NCBI RefSeq assembly: GCF_003597395.2
Contig: NC_133771.1
Location: forward strand, 44,053,162 to 44,117,161
Direction: 5' to 3'
Source: Chelonoidis abingdonii
Lineage: Eukaryota; Chordata; Testudines; Testudinidae
Length of the DNA: 64,000 nt
Translations under genes and position numbers: made by a program
The notes under the pieces: generated by a model
The model's input: only the letters and a program-made list of their open reading frames with translations
What the model was told of the DNA's origin: nothing
Database searches by the model: none
Part shown: piece after piece, positions 12,803 to 23,757 of the stretch
Position numbering within the stretch: position 1 is the stretch's first letter
How the letters are laid out: every line of letters starts with the position of its first letter

Positions 12803-15800
12803 GTATGACAAAGACAGCAAGAATATATCACTTTACAAATTTGGCTTGTTGTCATATTGTGATCTGGTGGGCCTGTCTACCAGCTTCGGGAATGGGGGTG
12901 GGGGATAGGTAGCCATGCCCAACTCTGTTTTAACCTTCTATGCAGGTTCTTCTATTCTTCTGCCACACAAAAATACACAAATGAATGAAAAGTAACAAAA
13001 GTGATGGTCCTGACAGAAGATGCTATACTACTTCCCAAGCAGGAGCTCAGGGGTCCCAGCCCTTCCTTCACCTCAAGGAGATGATAGGGCAGACTGGTCA
13101 GCCAGCCTGCCTTTCTGCTACTGCTACCCAGAAAAGTGTTTGTATCTCCTACATCCATTCTTTACAGAGCTAGGTCCTCATTTATATCCTTCAGCTGGGA
13201 ATCAGAGCCAATCATTAGCTACTGATTAGCTGGATCACAACACCCACCTCCTGGACTTCTCCTTAGGCCAGGTTGGGCTGTTCCCTGGCTTCGCAGGCCC
13301 TTAAAGGGGCAGACCGCTTTGCTACCCATACACATTTTGAAAAATGATTTATTTTCTCTCCCCCGTTGTTTCTTTGATAGAAAAAAATAGTGAACAGACA
13401 AAAATAGAAACTGAGGTGGGGTTTACCAAGAGGCCAAGGCAGTTAGGGATGAGTGCATTATGAATTCCTCTTCATTTCTACACTTTATTCAAATTTCAAG
13501 CTCATATTTCCATAGTAGCATAGGCCTTCGTATGTCCTGAATTAGGACTTCCAAATATGCCTTTTTGTATTAAATTATATCTACTGGTTGGGAGAAGACC
13601 ACAGAGCTCACAATGACACTGCATTTATTTTACCTAGGACTTCAGGCTGGATTTCCATTGAGGTATTTGAGTGAATAGATATTACCTTTGAACTTCCGTC
13701 ACTATCTAAATTACCTTTATTATTAATTCTTGAAGAACGCAGGATATAAATCTATAACTAACAAATATAGACAAAACGTAACCCCATGCCTACGTTGTGA
13801 CATAAGTCCAACGCTATCAGGTATTTCATGACATCTGATATAAAACGTCTTAATGACTGAGAGCTCTGATTCAGGATATACTAAGCACTACATAAGTGTA
13901 GCCTCACAACTTGCCCAGCACCATCAAATAGGAGACAGACTGTGGACGTGGAAGAAAAATGAAAAATCTGGTAAGGTAGACGTGGATGATAAACCGTTTT
14001 TGTGTTGTCATTTTATATATGTATCCACTGGAGAGTCTTACACAGTGGTGCACAATGGAACATTTTCTATGCGGATATGAAATTCCAGGTATAGCATTAA
14101 ATTTGCAGAATTGTCAATTCATTGTAGATTGTAATGAACAATTTTCTGTAAACCCCATGATTTCTCCTGCTAGAACAAATGGAAAATATATTCGTCTGTT
14201 GAAGAAAAGGTTCTCATACAAAAAACAAGCAACAAAAGATTAATATAAGAAAAATGTGTTCCACCATTGTTAAACTCTTCTTAAAAAATAAAGAGTTAAA
14301 GAATCTTTACTTCTGTTCTAAAGCAGTCATGGATTTGTAAATGTCATTCTGAATCTGAGCCAGCAGCCTTTTGGAAGATCTGCATCCCCTAGATTTTAAA
14401 TCAGTTCTTCTATGCCTGTTACCATCAGGTAGACATTAGTATCTTCCAGTTGCTCCCCTTCAAAGGGAGTGACGTTCTCCTCCCAGCTTGTGTATAAAAT
14501 GTGGTCTCAGGTTGCTATCTCTGTGTTGGTAAAGTCTTTGTATGCAGGCCTGGGGGAAACCGTCTTGGTTTTTTTTTCTCCCAGGACATTTATGCTATTT
14601 GAAGAAATCTGTTTCATTCCAGGGGCAAGACATTTGATCTGCAGCAATAACCACATTAATTAAAGTTATCCCTTACAGTGAGGGTTTCACAAGTATTCAC
14701 AGAGGACTAAATTCCAGCCAAGAGGATAAGAAATTTTTTTTTCTACCCATTCAGTGTGAACTTTTTTTGTTTTTTGCTTTAAAAAAAATCAGTGGAAATA
14801 GGATTTATTCTCCTCAATCGACATTTATTTTGACCAATGTTTAATCTCTCAGTCTTAGATAAAAAAAAAACCACTGCAATTACTACACAAATAAAATTGG
14901 ATAAACCAAAACATCATAATAAAACCAAGCATTCTTAATGTGGGAAACAAATGCACTGAAATAAATTATTCCTGAGACGTATAGCTCATATCTCTACAAT
15001 AGACTGAGCATTCCTTGCGACTACCTATCTTCAGCTACTAGGAGCACTGCATCTAATTCCTATATAAAGAAAAAAATATATATACAAACTCCAATTAAAG
15101 CCACATTTTAAGTTTATATGTCAATTTAGAACAATCGGAAGATTATACAGAAAGATATTCCCAATGCCAAATCTTAAGGTATCAGTTCTAGAGCTTTAAC
15201 ACTGATATCGGAAACACAAGTTTGATACTTTATAAACTATCTTTTGTAGAGCTAAAGAAAAATAAATAAAATCTTCTTACTTTCTTTAACAGACACAGTC
15301 TGTGTTACTGCATTATCTACTCTATTTTAGTTAACTGTTTTTCACTCCACCAAATATTTTGCAATTAATTTTAACATATGTGATTATGGTTTTTGTCTCT
15401 TTTATTAAGAACAGGAATTTATTTTGCTAATTATTTTGGCATTTATGTTTACCGATTATGTACGTGACGCATTAACATTTGACTCCATTGCTATTTGTAT
15501 CGTACTTGGAAGGGCATTTATTTTCATAAAAAAATTAAGTTATTTTACAGATATAACTAAGAATACAATTTGAAAATAAGTGACCTTCATCTGCATAGTA
15601 TCTAAAGTTATGCATTTAGGTCTTTTTTTAAAAACTGGCACTGCTAACATGAGTACAAGCTAAATTTACATTCCAGAAGTATACTATTATTTGATTGGGC
15701 CATTTTAAATAATGAATGATAAAGCACAAAATGATAATAAAATTAATAATGATGATGACTCCAGCCAGGACAGGTTAGGCATTTTAGAACTCAGTGCTCA

Positions 15801-16160
15801 AAGAATTAAATATATCCATATCATAAATTTATTTATGATATGCACAGACCAGTCAAAAAAAAATGAAATAACAGCACTGAAAGAATAAAATTACATAGCA
15901 TATATGTCCATTGTGCATTTTGACAGGCAGTACCAAGAAGTAATAACAATAATAATACAAGCGTGTGTTGGGAGGAGGCTGTGTGTGGGCGGGTGTATGT
16001 CAGAGAGAGAGAGTGTGTATGTGAGAGAAAGATTGTGTGTACTGGAGGAGTGTGAGAGACAGTGCACTCTCTCTTTAAGCACAATATTCACTAGTCTGAA
16101 GGCTTGTTCAGTCCAGCAGCAGCAGACAGCAGCTCCCATTCGGCCAGGCACGTACAATCG
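12803..16160. other. Intronic sequence without a recognised gene
   Basis: AT-rich, with no motif-bearing frame. Open frames at 13853-14080 and 13986-14243 have no recognisable domain. A GT/GA-rich simple repeat lies at about 15961-16060. Confidence 0.4.
15961..16060. repeat. GT/GA-rich simple repeat
   Basis: Alternating GTGTGT and GAGAGA runs mixed with short GC-rich spacers. The frames open through it on both strands are an effect of the repeat. Confidence 0.8.
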
Positions 16161-16164
16161 GGTT

Positions 16165-17280
16165 ATAATGAATTAGCTAAAAATCAGTTTATAAAACTGA
16201 TATTAATAAATTCGATTTCATGCGGCCACACTAGGCACGTAATTCGGCGTTGGTGCGCATGCTCCGAGGTAACGTCGATTTCTGAAGCGTTGCATTGTGG
16301 GTAGCACTTTCCGTAGCTTATCCAATAGTTCCGCGTTCCCCCCGCCCCTGGAATTCTGGGTTGAATCATTATTGTCGAGTGGTTCTGGTAACAGTGTCAG
16401 TCATTCCTTCCTCCGGGAAAACATCAGCTGACAATCCTTTCGCGCGTTTTTCCTGGAATTGCCCTGGCAGACGCCAAGACTAGCAACCATGGAGCCTGTT
16501 CAGCTTTTTTTTTCCGCCGTATGGTGTACTGGATGCCGGGACAGAGAGGCGATACTCCAGCGTACACAGCGCAATTCACTGCTTTTGCATAAGCAGAGAT
16601 GGTTACAAGTCGTTCTGTCCATGTACTAGGGAATAACTGGGAGTCATTCCCATTTTACCTAGGCACCCGGTCCCTCACCAGGCCGCGTCCAGGAGCATCC
16701 GGGCTGATGGCAGACGATGAGTATCATCAATTGTACCATCTCCACCGGGGAGGGAGAGAGCGGATACTGCGCTTCAACTGCTGCAGCATCCCCTACCAGC
16801 AGCATTCATACAGAATAGGGTGCACATTGAAAGAAGTCAAGAAATGATTTCTTTCCCTTTTCTTTCACGTGGTGAGGGGAAGCAAACTGAGAGCTATTCC
16901 TGAAACACAGACACTGTGTTTGAACCTCACACTTGGGAGCTCAGCCAGAATGCAAATACTTTTTCAGAGACTGCTGTGGACTGTGGGATGCTGAAGTCTC
17001 AGTACCCCCCCTCCCTCATGACGTCACTTTGAGTCTCTGGCTTCCGCCTTCACGCTTGTCATGCAGCGCGTGTATCCTGGAGATTTTTTTTCAAACGCTT
17101 TGGCATTTCGTGTCTTGAACGAGCTTGATCAACAGATTTGTCTCCCCATACAGCGATCAGATCCAGTATCTCCCGTATGGTCCATGCTGGAGCTCTTTTT
17201 GGATTTGAGACTGCATCGCCACCCGTGCTGATCAGAGCTCAACGCTGGGCAAACAGGAAATGTAATTCTAAAGTTATCTC
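16165..17280. mobile_element. Harbinger element A, left part with internal deletion
   Basis: The subterminal segment at about 16190-16270 (GCGGCCACACTAGGCACGTA, then AATTCGGCG) is the inverse of the segment at 23622-23753. The region continues with the typical leader (GCATTGTGGGTAGCAC) to an ATG near 16490 starting MEPVQ, the plus-strand transposase start of this turtle Harbinger family. The transposase core is missing. From about 17090 to 17275 the sequence is the Myb/SANT gene on minus (CCAT-GCTGGAGCTC and ATACAGCGATCAGATCC blocks). The terminal TIR itself is too diverged to place. This looks like an internally deleted copy. Confidence 0.6.
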
Positions 17281-18779
17281 AGCTCACCAGAGACCAGGTA
17301 TACAGGTGGGGGATGGGGACAATCTGACATCATCCCCTCACACTCTGCACAGCAGACAGGAGGCACCCAAGAGCAGCTTTGTCAGGGGCAGCTGGAGGCT
17401 GGGGGAGAGGTGACAGGAGAAGCAACAGCTGCAGATGGCCACAGAACAGCAGGAGGGAGATGGGAAAGGATACCCTTGCTTGGAGATGCCTCCTTCAGCA
17501 AGGTGTCCTTGGTGATTGCCCAGCCTGCCCACTTCTACGACAAACCCTACAAACATATGGCAGCAGATCAGAGACAAATATGCCTTAAAGGAGCCAGCTA
17601 TGTAAGTACCACCAAAAATTTTACTTTCATATCCTAAAGATAAAATTGTTAGCACCTGCTTAGACCTTTCTTTATGTGCATTTGATTCATTTATATGTGT
17701 ATATATTAACTATTTTTCACAGTCTTTAACTTTAGCAAAGAGTGTGTCTGAAGTCTAAGGCCCAGAACATTGATTCTGGACTAATAAGTAACCCTATTCA
17801 GGAATTTTGTCTGTTATAGTGCAGTTTAACAATCTTAGGCACCTTCATGTCTATAAAACTCCAGACATTCTTGGAAACCATCTCCTTAAAATATATATTT
17901 TTATATATATCATACTTGTATAAGCATATATAGACTTGGGAAATTAATAAGGGATGATTGTTACAGAAGATGCTTTCTGTTGGGGAATCAACAGGAAAGA
18001 ATGATTATGAGGTAAGAAGGACCCAGTGAGGAGTATTACCTTGAATAACTGTTAGCCCTCTCAGTTGTAAATAATTATAGCTTCACACAAATATCAGATA
18101 AATTGAGAATGTGTGGAAATGACATCAGAACATATGTATCTTGGAGAATATTCTTGGCAAAAAAGGTTTCTTTGTCTAAAACCCTGCACAATGACACTGA
18201 TATGGGAACTTAGTTGGGGAATGAAAATTGTGCATCCTTCCAGATACAGTGAAGGAGTCAGACAGAGCCAGCTCTTGGTCTGACAACAAAAGGTGGTAAT
18301 GTATCTCTTCTTATGTATTGTTTATAGTGTTGTACTAATCTCTGATAATCTTAAATAATTCCAACTGAGCCTGTTATTTGACAATCTAGAGTCATCTCTA
18401 ACTCATACACTCAACAAAATATTAATATACATGTAAAAGAACGCATGCATTACTACATTTGTAATGATCTCTTCCCCATCCTCTCTCCTTGCCTTGAAAG
18501 TATAATTATATTCCACACTGAAAGGCAGGAAAGTTTAGAAACTCAACCATTGTTCTGGGCATTAGATCTCAATTTGTGATTGAAAAACACTGCCGTTTCA
18601 CACTAGCCTGCAATCTTTTGACCTGTACCAAGGAAAGCCACAAGTCATTCTGCAGGTAACCATTTACTATTATCAGAACAAAATTATAGTAACTCCTAGT
18701 AAGGTAGCTGGGTGACTTGGTCACAAAATAGCAGGCGAAATTCAAAGTTGATACGTGTAAATTGACACACACTGGAAAA
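17281..18779. other. Unassigned stretch between Harbinger pieces
   Basis: About 17290-17640 is GC-richer than its surroundings and keeps a plus frame (17410-17637) that crosses a donor-like TATGTAAGTACC at about 17600. I recognise no domain in it. From 17640 to 18779 the sequence is AT-rich intron-like DNA. Confidence 0.35.
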
Positions 18780-19045
18780 AAAAAATAATTCCAACTATCC
18801 ACAATGATGGAATCTAAATTAGCTATTACCACTGACGAAAGAGATCTCAGAGTCATTGTGGATAGTTGTTTGAAAACATCCGCTCAATGTGTAATTGCAA
18901 TTAAAAAAATGCTAACAGAAAGTTAGGAACCATTAGGAAAGGGATAGATAATAAAACAAAAAAAATATCATAATACCACTATATAAATACATGGTATGCC
19001 CACACCTTGAATATTGTATATAAAGTTATGGTCACTTCAACAACA
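18780..19045 (+). mobile_element. CR1 LINE fragment, end of the reverse transcriptase region
   Basis: The blocks GAGATCTCAGAGTCATTGTG, GATAGTTGTTTGAAAACATC and ATGGTATGCCCACACCTTGA, in order, match the last coding part of CR1 on plus. The match stops abruptly at about 19045, where sequence related to Harbinger begins, so the CR1 may have been the insertion target. No continuation was seen after 23757. Confidence 0.75.
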
Positions 19046-19226
19046 TATTTTTTCCCTAACCTTGTTCTTGGAAACAGGCAAACAAATCTGACTGAAATTT
19101 TTCTAAATGCACTGGCCACGGTAACAGGGAAAAAGCGCCCTGAATCCTGTGAACTTTTGAATTCCATTTTCCTGATTGTGTGCAGGGTCAGCACACACAC
19201 AGGTGACCACACAGAGCTCACTTTTG

Positions 19227-19810
19227 CACTCGTCACAATGCCAGTCTCCTGATACTCGAAGAGAGCGGCCAGCTTGGACCACAAGGGTTCGGATATGTCG
19301 CTATCTGGGGTGAGGACTCAGTGCCACAGCACATGCGTTCCAAGACGAAATGAAAAACGTTTTTGAAAGATTTCAAAGTCTATGCTGATGAAAGGGCGCG
19401 CAGCAGAGATCCCTTCAGTGCCGAGTGAACAGTGAAGCGAACGTTAAGACGGTTAACCATGAAGCAGAGAAGCAAACGGAAGTCAGGCTCTGAGCCCGAA
19501 AACATGTCCTGCTTTCTATGCTGAAAACTACATGCCAATTTTGGGCGTTCAGCGCTACCCGTGCCCCACCCCCTGTCCGTCGGATTCGACTTTGGTGATT
19601 GAAATATAAGGTGTTTCTGGAGGATGTCAGCCGAGGGGAAGATGGCGACGAAATTTGGTGAAGATGCGCGTCGTGATTAGCACACAGCAGTTTTCCGTAA
19701 ACCCCAACGCCACAGATCTTTTTGAGACCCCAATCAATTACAGTCCCTTGCTCCCAGCAAGAAGCCCAGGACAGTGAAGCCATGGAAGCGACCTCCGGTA
19801 GAGGTGTGCC
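19227..19810 (+). pseudogene. Harbinger Myb/SANT-like gene of element B, broken
   Basis: The DNA follows the family exon from the CAGCTTGGACCA block (the WT of the trihelix) through GGATATGTCGCTATCTGGGG (the VWGE segment), CCCCACCCCCTGTCCGTCGG and the exon end GCGACCTCCGGTAGAGG. The expected donor GGTGAG reads GGTAGA here. Single-base gains and losses break the frame repeatedly, and no frame stays open across the trihelix. The call rests on nucleotide similarity in order, recognised from memory of the family. Confidence 0.6.
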
Positions 19811-21619
19811 TTCATTCTGCTACAAAACATCGTTCATTAAAACAAGACGGACTGTTTTAGGATCGCATTGACACCAGGGCTATTTGCGCAGGTCGCAAGC
19901 CATTACTGTCTACAGGAATTTCGTTAACATGTCTGGGATGGAGCGAAATTCCTCCAAATTAATCTCCATGATCGATCGTGGAGGAACTCAAAAACCCTTA
20001 TGCTATTCTGAAACATTTCTGGCCATAACAGCCTTCTCCGTTCCCCCCATAGTAGGTAACTTATTCACGCCATGCATTTTGCCAAGATCATTTGTACTGC
20101 AGCATTGAAGGCATTGCACTGAAGGCTTGCGCGCATAAAAACAAACGATCTGCCTCTTGCGTACATGCAACTGTGCTATTGTCAGGCATTGAGAGATATC
20201 ATCCATTGTTAACCTTGACTAGAACTCAGGAGTGTAAACTAGGGCATGAGCATGCGATTTTGCTTACTGGCAGAGCGGGGGAGATGGGGAGGAGGAAGCG
20301 AGTGGAAAAGTTTTCAGCGTTGCAAGCAGATTTCTTCCCTGCTACCAGCAACGCGCTGCGGGGGTGATGTCGGGGTGAATCCTAGCAGCGATCGTATATG
20401 ATAGGAGCCATGCCCGTGTTGGTGGATGTGCGATGTGAAAGAGCGGGTTTGCTTTGCAGGTTCCTCTTAACAGGAGCAAGCATATAGAATCACTGTGTAT
20501 ATGAACGGCGCGAAAGAAGTCAAAATTTTAAAGCCTCACTTACCATCGCCGTGAGCGTACGGTTGGCCTACCTGGCGTCGTGTGGTGGATGCCACACCAG
20601 TCACACAGACACTGAATATTTCAACGCTACAAAATTGCGACCTTTATAGAGATTCACATTGTGCTCTGTAAGGTGGATGTGTTTCTAGTGTGAAAGATAT
20701 ATCATTGCTCTGGTAAAAGGTATCTTCTCCCAATATTATCACCTGGTTTGCCTTCAACCCATGCAAGCTGCACATTTCTTCTGCGTCCCCTATGCCATCA
20801 CGAGGGCGTGCTGTGATACCGGCGGAGGAAGAAGAGACGCGAGATGAAATGTTCACAGAATTATTGAAGTACAGCAATGAGAGGGGATAAACCAGATATT
20901 GATTGGAAGGATGGGGGTAGCAAAGTACAGGAGCATTCCCCTTAAGTGGAACGATCTGAGAGGGCTAGACAGGCAGACCAGCGTTGTGAGAGATGCAACG
21001 CATGGATCTGCTTGCTTTTCTCAAACTGATACCTCCAACGGCATGAGTGCATCTCTAGGAGGCCGCCACAGTCAGCAGAAGTCGCCGCTGCAATTTCTGA
21101 AAACCTCTCCAAGCACCACGTGCCCATTATTTCCCTCACCCAGACGCTGTAAATGCATGGTGGAAGGCATTTCTGCCCCCCGCCTACTCTGCCACCCCCT
21201 TGCAGAGCTTCAGGGTAAAGGCTGTAATTACGCTACAATTGTGCCTTTTATAGCCTCTTCCCCTTCCCCCTCCTTCCCAAAGCCAGCAGCCACGGGGACA
21301 CCTTCTCATTCGTCTGCTTTTTGTAGTTTCCTTGTAATACGTTAAAACATCGAAAGTAGGGGTGGGTTGCTTACAGGCTATCGTAAGTCAGGAAAAACTT
21401 CCGATGATTTTAACGAGAGCATTAATTCTTTTACATGAACATAAAGCGATTGTTAAACGATATCAGAACTTATTTTCCTTCGCCAACTTAATGAGATGAA
21501 GGGCGGTAGGTGGGTTGCTTACACTGGAATAGTCCATCAAGTGGCGAGCGTTCTCAAGGGAAAGCTAAACAGAGTCAACACCGTACCCTGGCTAGTGCTG
21601 AGAACTCCGTTTTCAAGCT

Positions 21620-22720
21620 TCTTCTCTCATGCGCAGGCCTCCAGGTTGTGCTCTTCTAATCGCTGCCTGCGTCTCTGGCTGCTTGTAGGCAGCGCGCCAG
21701 GGTGATTTGCCTTTTTTTTCAGGCCTCCCACCCACCATCAAATGTCTCCCCCTTAGTCTCACAAAAGATTGTGGAGCACCACAGCAAGCAGCAATAGCAC
21801 GCGGGACATTGGTTTCGGCTGACGGTCTAGCGAATAAGTAATGATCCGCCAGCGACCCTATTTAACGGCCAAATTGCACATGCTACCACCATCCGTGCGC
21901 ACTTGCTCAGCCTGTTAGTTGAACAGGCTCCTGACCACTGTCCAGGCTGCCAGTGTATGCTTCATGAGCCATAGGCCAATGGGCTAGGCTGGGTCCCCAG
22001 TGATAACTATTAGGATTTGAACATTCCAACGGGTGGTAATTTCTTGGTCTGGGAAAGTAAATTCCCTGCTGTAGCGTGGTTTTAAACAGACTAGTGCTCT
22101 GCACGCAGAGCGTCATGAACCCTTCCTGGCCATCCCCGTGGATGTGGGTGAAACACTCCTTGCTGGTTTCCCAGTGCTTGCAGCACCATTGAAATACCCA
22201 CATTGCGGTTCACGTTACTGGGTGCCCTCGTGTTCTGGGGCCAAGATAGGTATGGTTCCATCTATGGCTCCCACCACAGTCGAAAACCCTATTCTGCTGC
22301 AAGCCATCACTATCCCTGCACGTTTTCCCAGCGAGTCACAACCTTTGCGTAGCAGCAGCCTTAAACGTGCTCTTGGCTACTTGCACACTTGCAACCTCAC
22401 AGTAGATTTGCCCACCCAGAATTGATTACCGGAACTGACAAGTCGCTGGGGCTGGAGTGCAAAACTCCAGAGGGCTATTGAATCCACTCGCTCTCCACTG
22501 TGAGGCGCTGCTCTCCTGTTTGTATTTACAGCGTTTCAGGGCGGGGAAAGCATGTCACAACGTTCTTAAGAATGTCTTTACGCATGCGAAAGTTCTCGCA
22601 GCTCAACTACATGCGAATCGTCCCACCACCGTCACAAACATCCTGGTCCCACCAGCTGTGCTTAGTTTCCCGTGCCCAAATTCGCGGATTAATTGGGTAG
22701 AAGACCTGCCCCGTTAATAG
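21620..22720 (-). pseudogene. Harbinger DDE transposase of element B, broken
   Basis: Read on minus, the segment shows the family blocks in order: GAGAACTTTCGCATGCGTAA (the NFRMRK start), GGTGGGCAAATCTACTGTGA (the GKSTV turn), GTGGTGGGAGCCATAGATGG (the GAIDG first Asp), GGGTTCATGACGCTCTGCG (the VHDAR second Asp), TCACTGGGGACCCAGCCTAG (GDPAYP) and GGCTGAGCAAGTGCG. The frame jumps between these blocks; one-base changes are more frequent than substitutions. No active product is possible as written. It pairs with the Myb gene at 19227-19810, in the same tail-to-tail arrangement as in the 7.9 kb element. Confidence 0.7.
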
Positions 22721-23262
22721 CAGTGTTTAGCTCCAAATGCTGGGGCCAGTGGTTATGGAGAATCTGCCTCCATCTCTCATCGCTGTCCTCGCGCGTCACC
22801 GCAATAGCTGCCTCCTCCTCTCTCTGCCTTTGCAGTTCCTTTGTTCAGTATAGTCAGCACAAGAGAGTACGCGGGTGTTGACAAACGGTCAGGTACTTTG
22901 TGATCTCACGCGGTTCCATGAGTGCTGTTGCATGGCGTTCTGGCTCATCACTCCGCGAAAAGGCTCCAAGGGTTGTCTGCTGCTTCACAAAGGAGGGGTG
23001 AGGCGCTGTACCAGCACCACCGGTGCTTCCCGCATGTCAGGCCTGTGCTCTTACACGGAAGGTGGGAATATGGCGATAGCTGAGAACAGTACCCACAGTG
23101 CACCGCTCGCTAATCGATGGTAGCCTATAGCACATGACGAAAGCAATCGATTGTGATCGCCTTTGGACGCGCAAAACCGAGTTTTTATGATTACATCGGT
23201 TTTTGTAATAGCGTTATTAACTACTTCGAAAGATAATCGGTTGCGTTGTAGACGTACCACCT

Positions 23263-23521
23263 AAGAAACAATTCTGAATGCCCGGGGAAATATTTCCAAA
23301 TACCTAAACAGGAGATTTATATTTTTTATAGAAGGTCATGAATTTATTGTATTCTTATAGGTGCGGCTGTAAACGCGTGCCTTCACTATTAAGGTGGTCC
23401 CACCACTTTCCAGTATAAGACCCTGTTTTCAGTATGCTATTTAACCTCTACCAAACACTTTAACAGTTGGGTTATGAAATTTTCCATGGTGTCCCCCCAC
23501 GCCCGCCTTTTTTTTTTTTTT
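23263..23521. other. Sequence between element B and the gap
   Basis: About 260 bp of non-coding DNA ending in a run of T directly before the N gap. The run of T may mark where assembly failed. Confidence 0.5.
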
Positions 23522-23621
23522 NNNNNNNNNNNNNNNNNNNNNNNNNNNNNNNNNNNNNNNNNNNNNNNNNNNNNNNNNNNNNNNNNNNNNNNNNNNNNNN
23601 NNNNNNNNNNNNNNNNNNNNN
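23522..23621. other. Assembly gap (100 N)
   Basis: Exactly 100 N, the conventional size for a gap of unknown length. The homopolymer T to its left and Harbinger end sequence to its right suggest the gap falls inside repeats. Confidence 0.99.
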
Positions 23622-23757
23622 GACGCTAGCCTCAGACCATGGACGCACACCGCCGAATTAATGTGCTTAGTGTGGCCGCGTGCAGTCAACTTTATACAAT
23701 CTGTTTTATAAAACCGGTTTATGTAAAATTGGAATAATCCCGTAGTGTAGACGTACC
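23622..23757. mobile_element. Harbinger right-end fragment
   Basis: This holds the subterminal block GCCGAATTAATGTGCTTAGT followed by GTGGCCGCGTGCA, the TTTTATAAAACCGGTTTATG palindrome-like stretch and the end CGTAGTGTAGACGTACCCT. It is the inverse of the start of element A (16165-16270), so it may be the far end of A. It may instead be an independent end brought next to the gap by assembly. Confidence 0.75.

Larger units (their letters stand above)
19075..23262. mobile_element. Harbinger element B, CpG-rich, indel-rich copy
   Basis: A Myb/SANT gene lies on plus (about 19227-19810) and a transposase on minus (about 22720-21620). The right end closes with GCGTTGTAGACGTACC at about 23262, a TIR of the TGTAGAC type seen in the other copies. 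No matching left TIR was found near 19075, so the left end is truncated or rearranged. The copy keeps many CpGs, unlike the 7.9-11.8 kb element, yet its genes are shifted by many one-base insertions and deletions. Confidence 0.65.

Noticed and set aside
13853..14243. Two overlapping plus frames in 13.8-14.2 kb
   Set aside because: No family recognised, and no TIR, LTR or splice context.
15833..16176. Frames of 83-90 codons over the GT/GA repeat
   Set aside because: Simple-repeat artefact.
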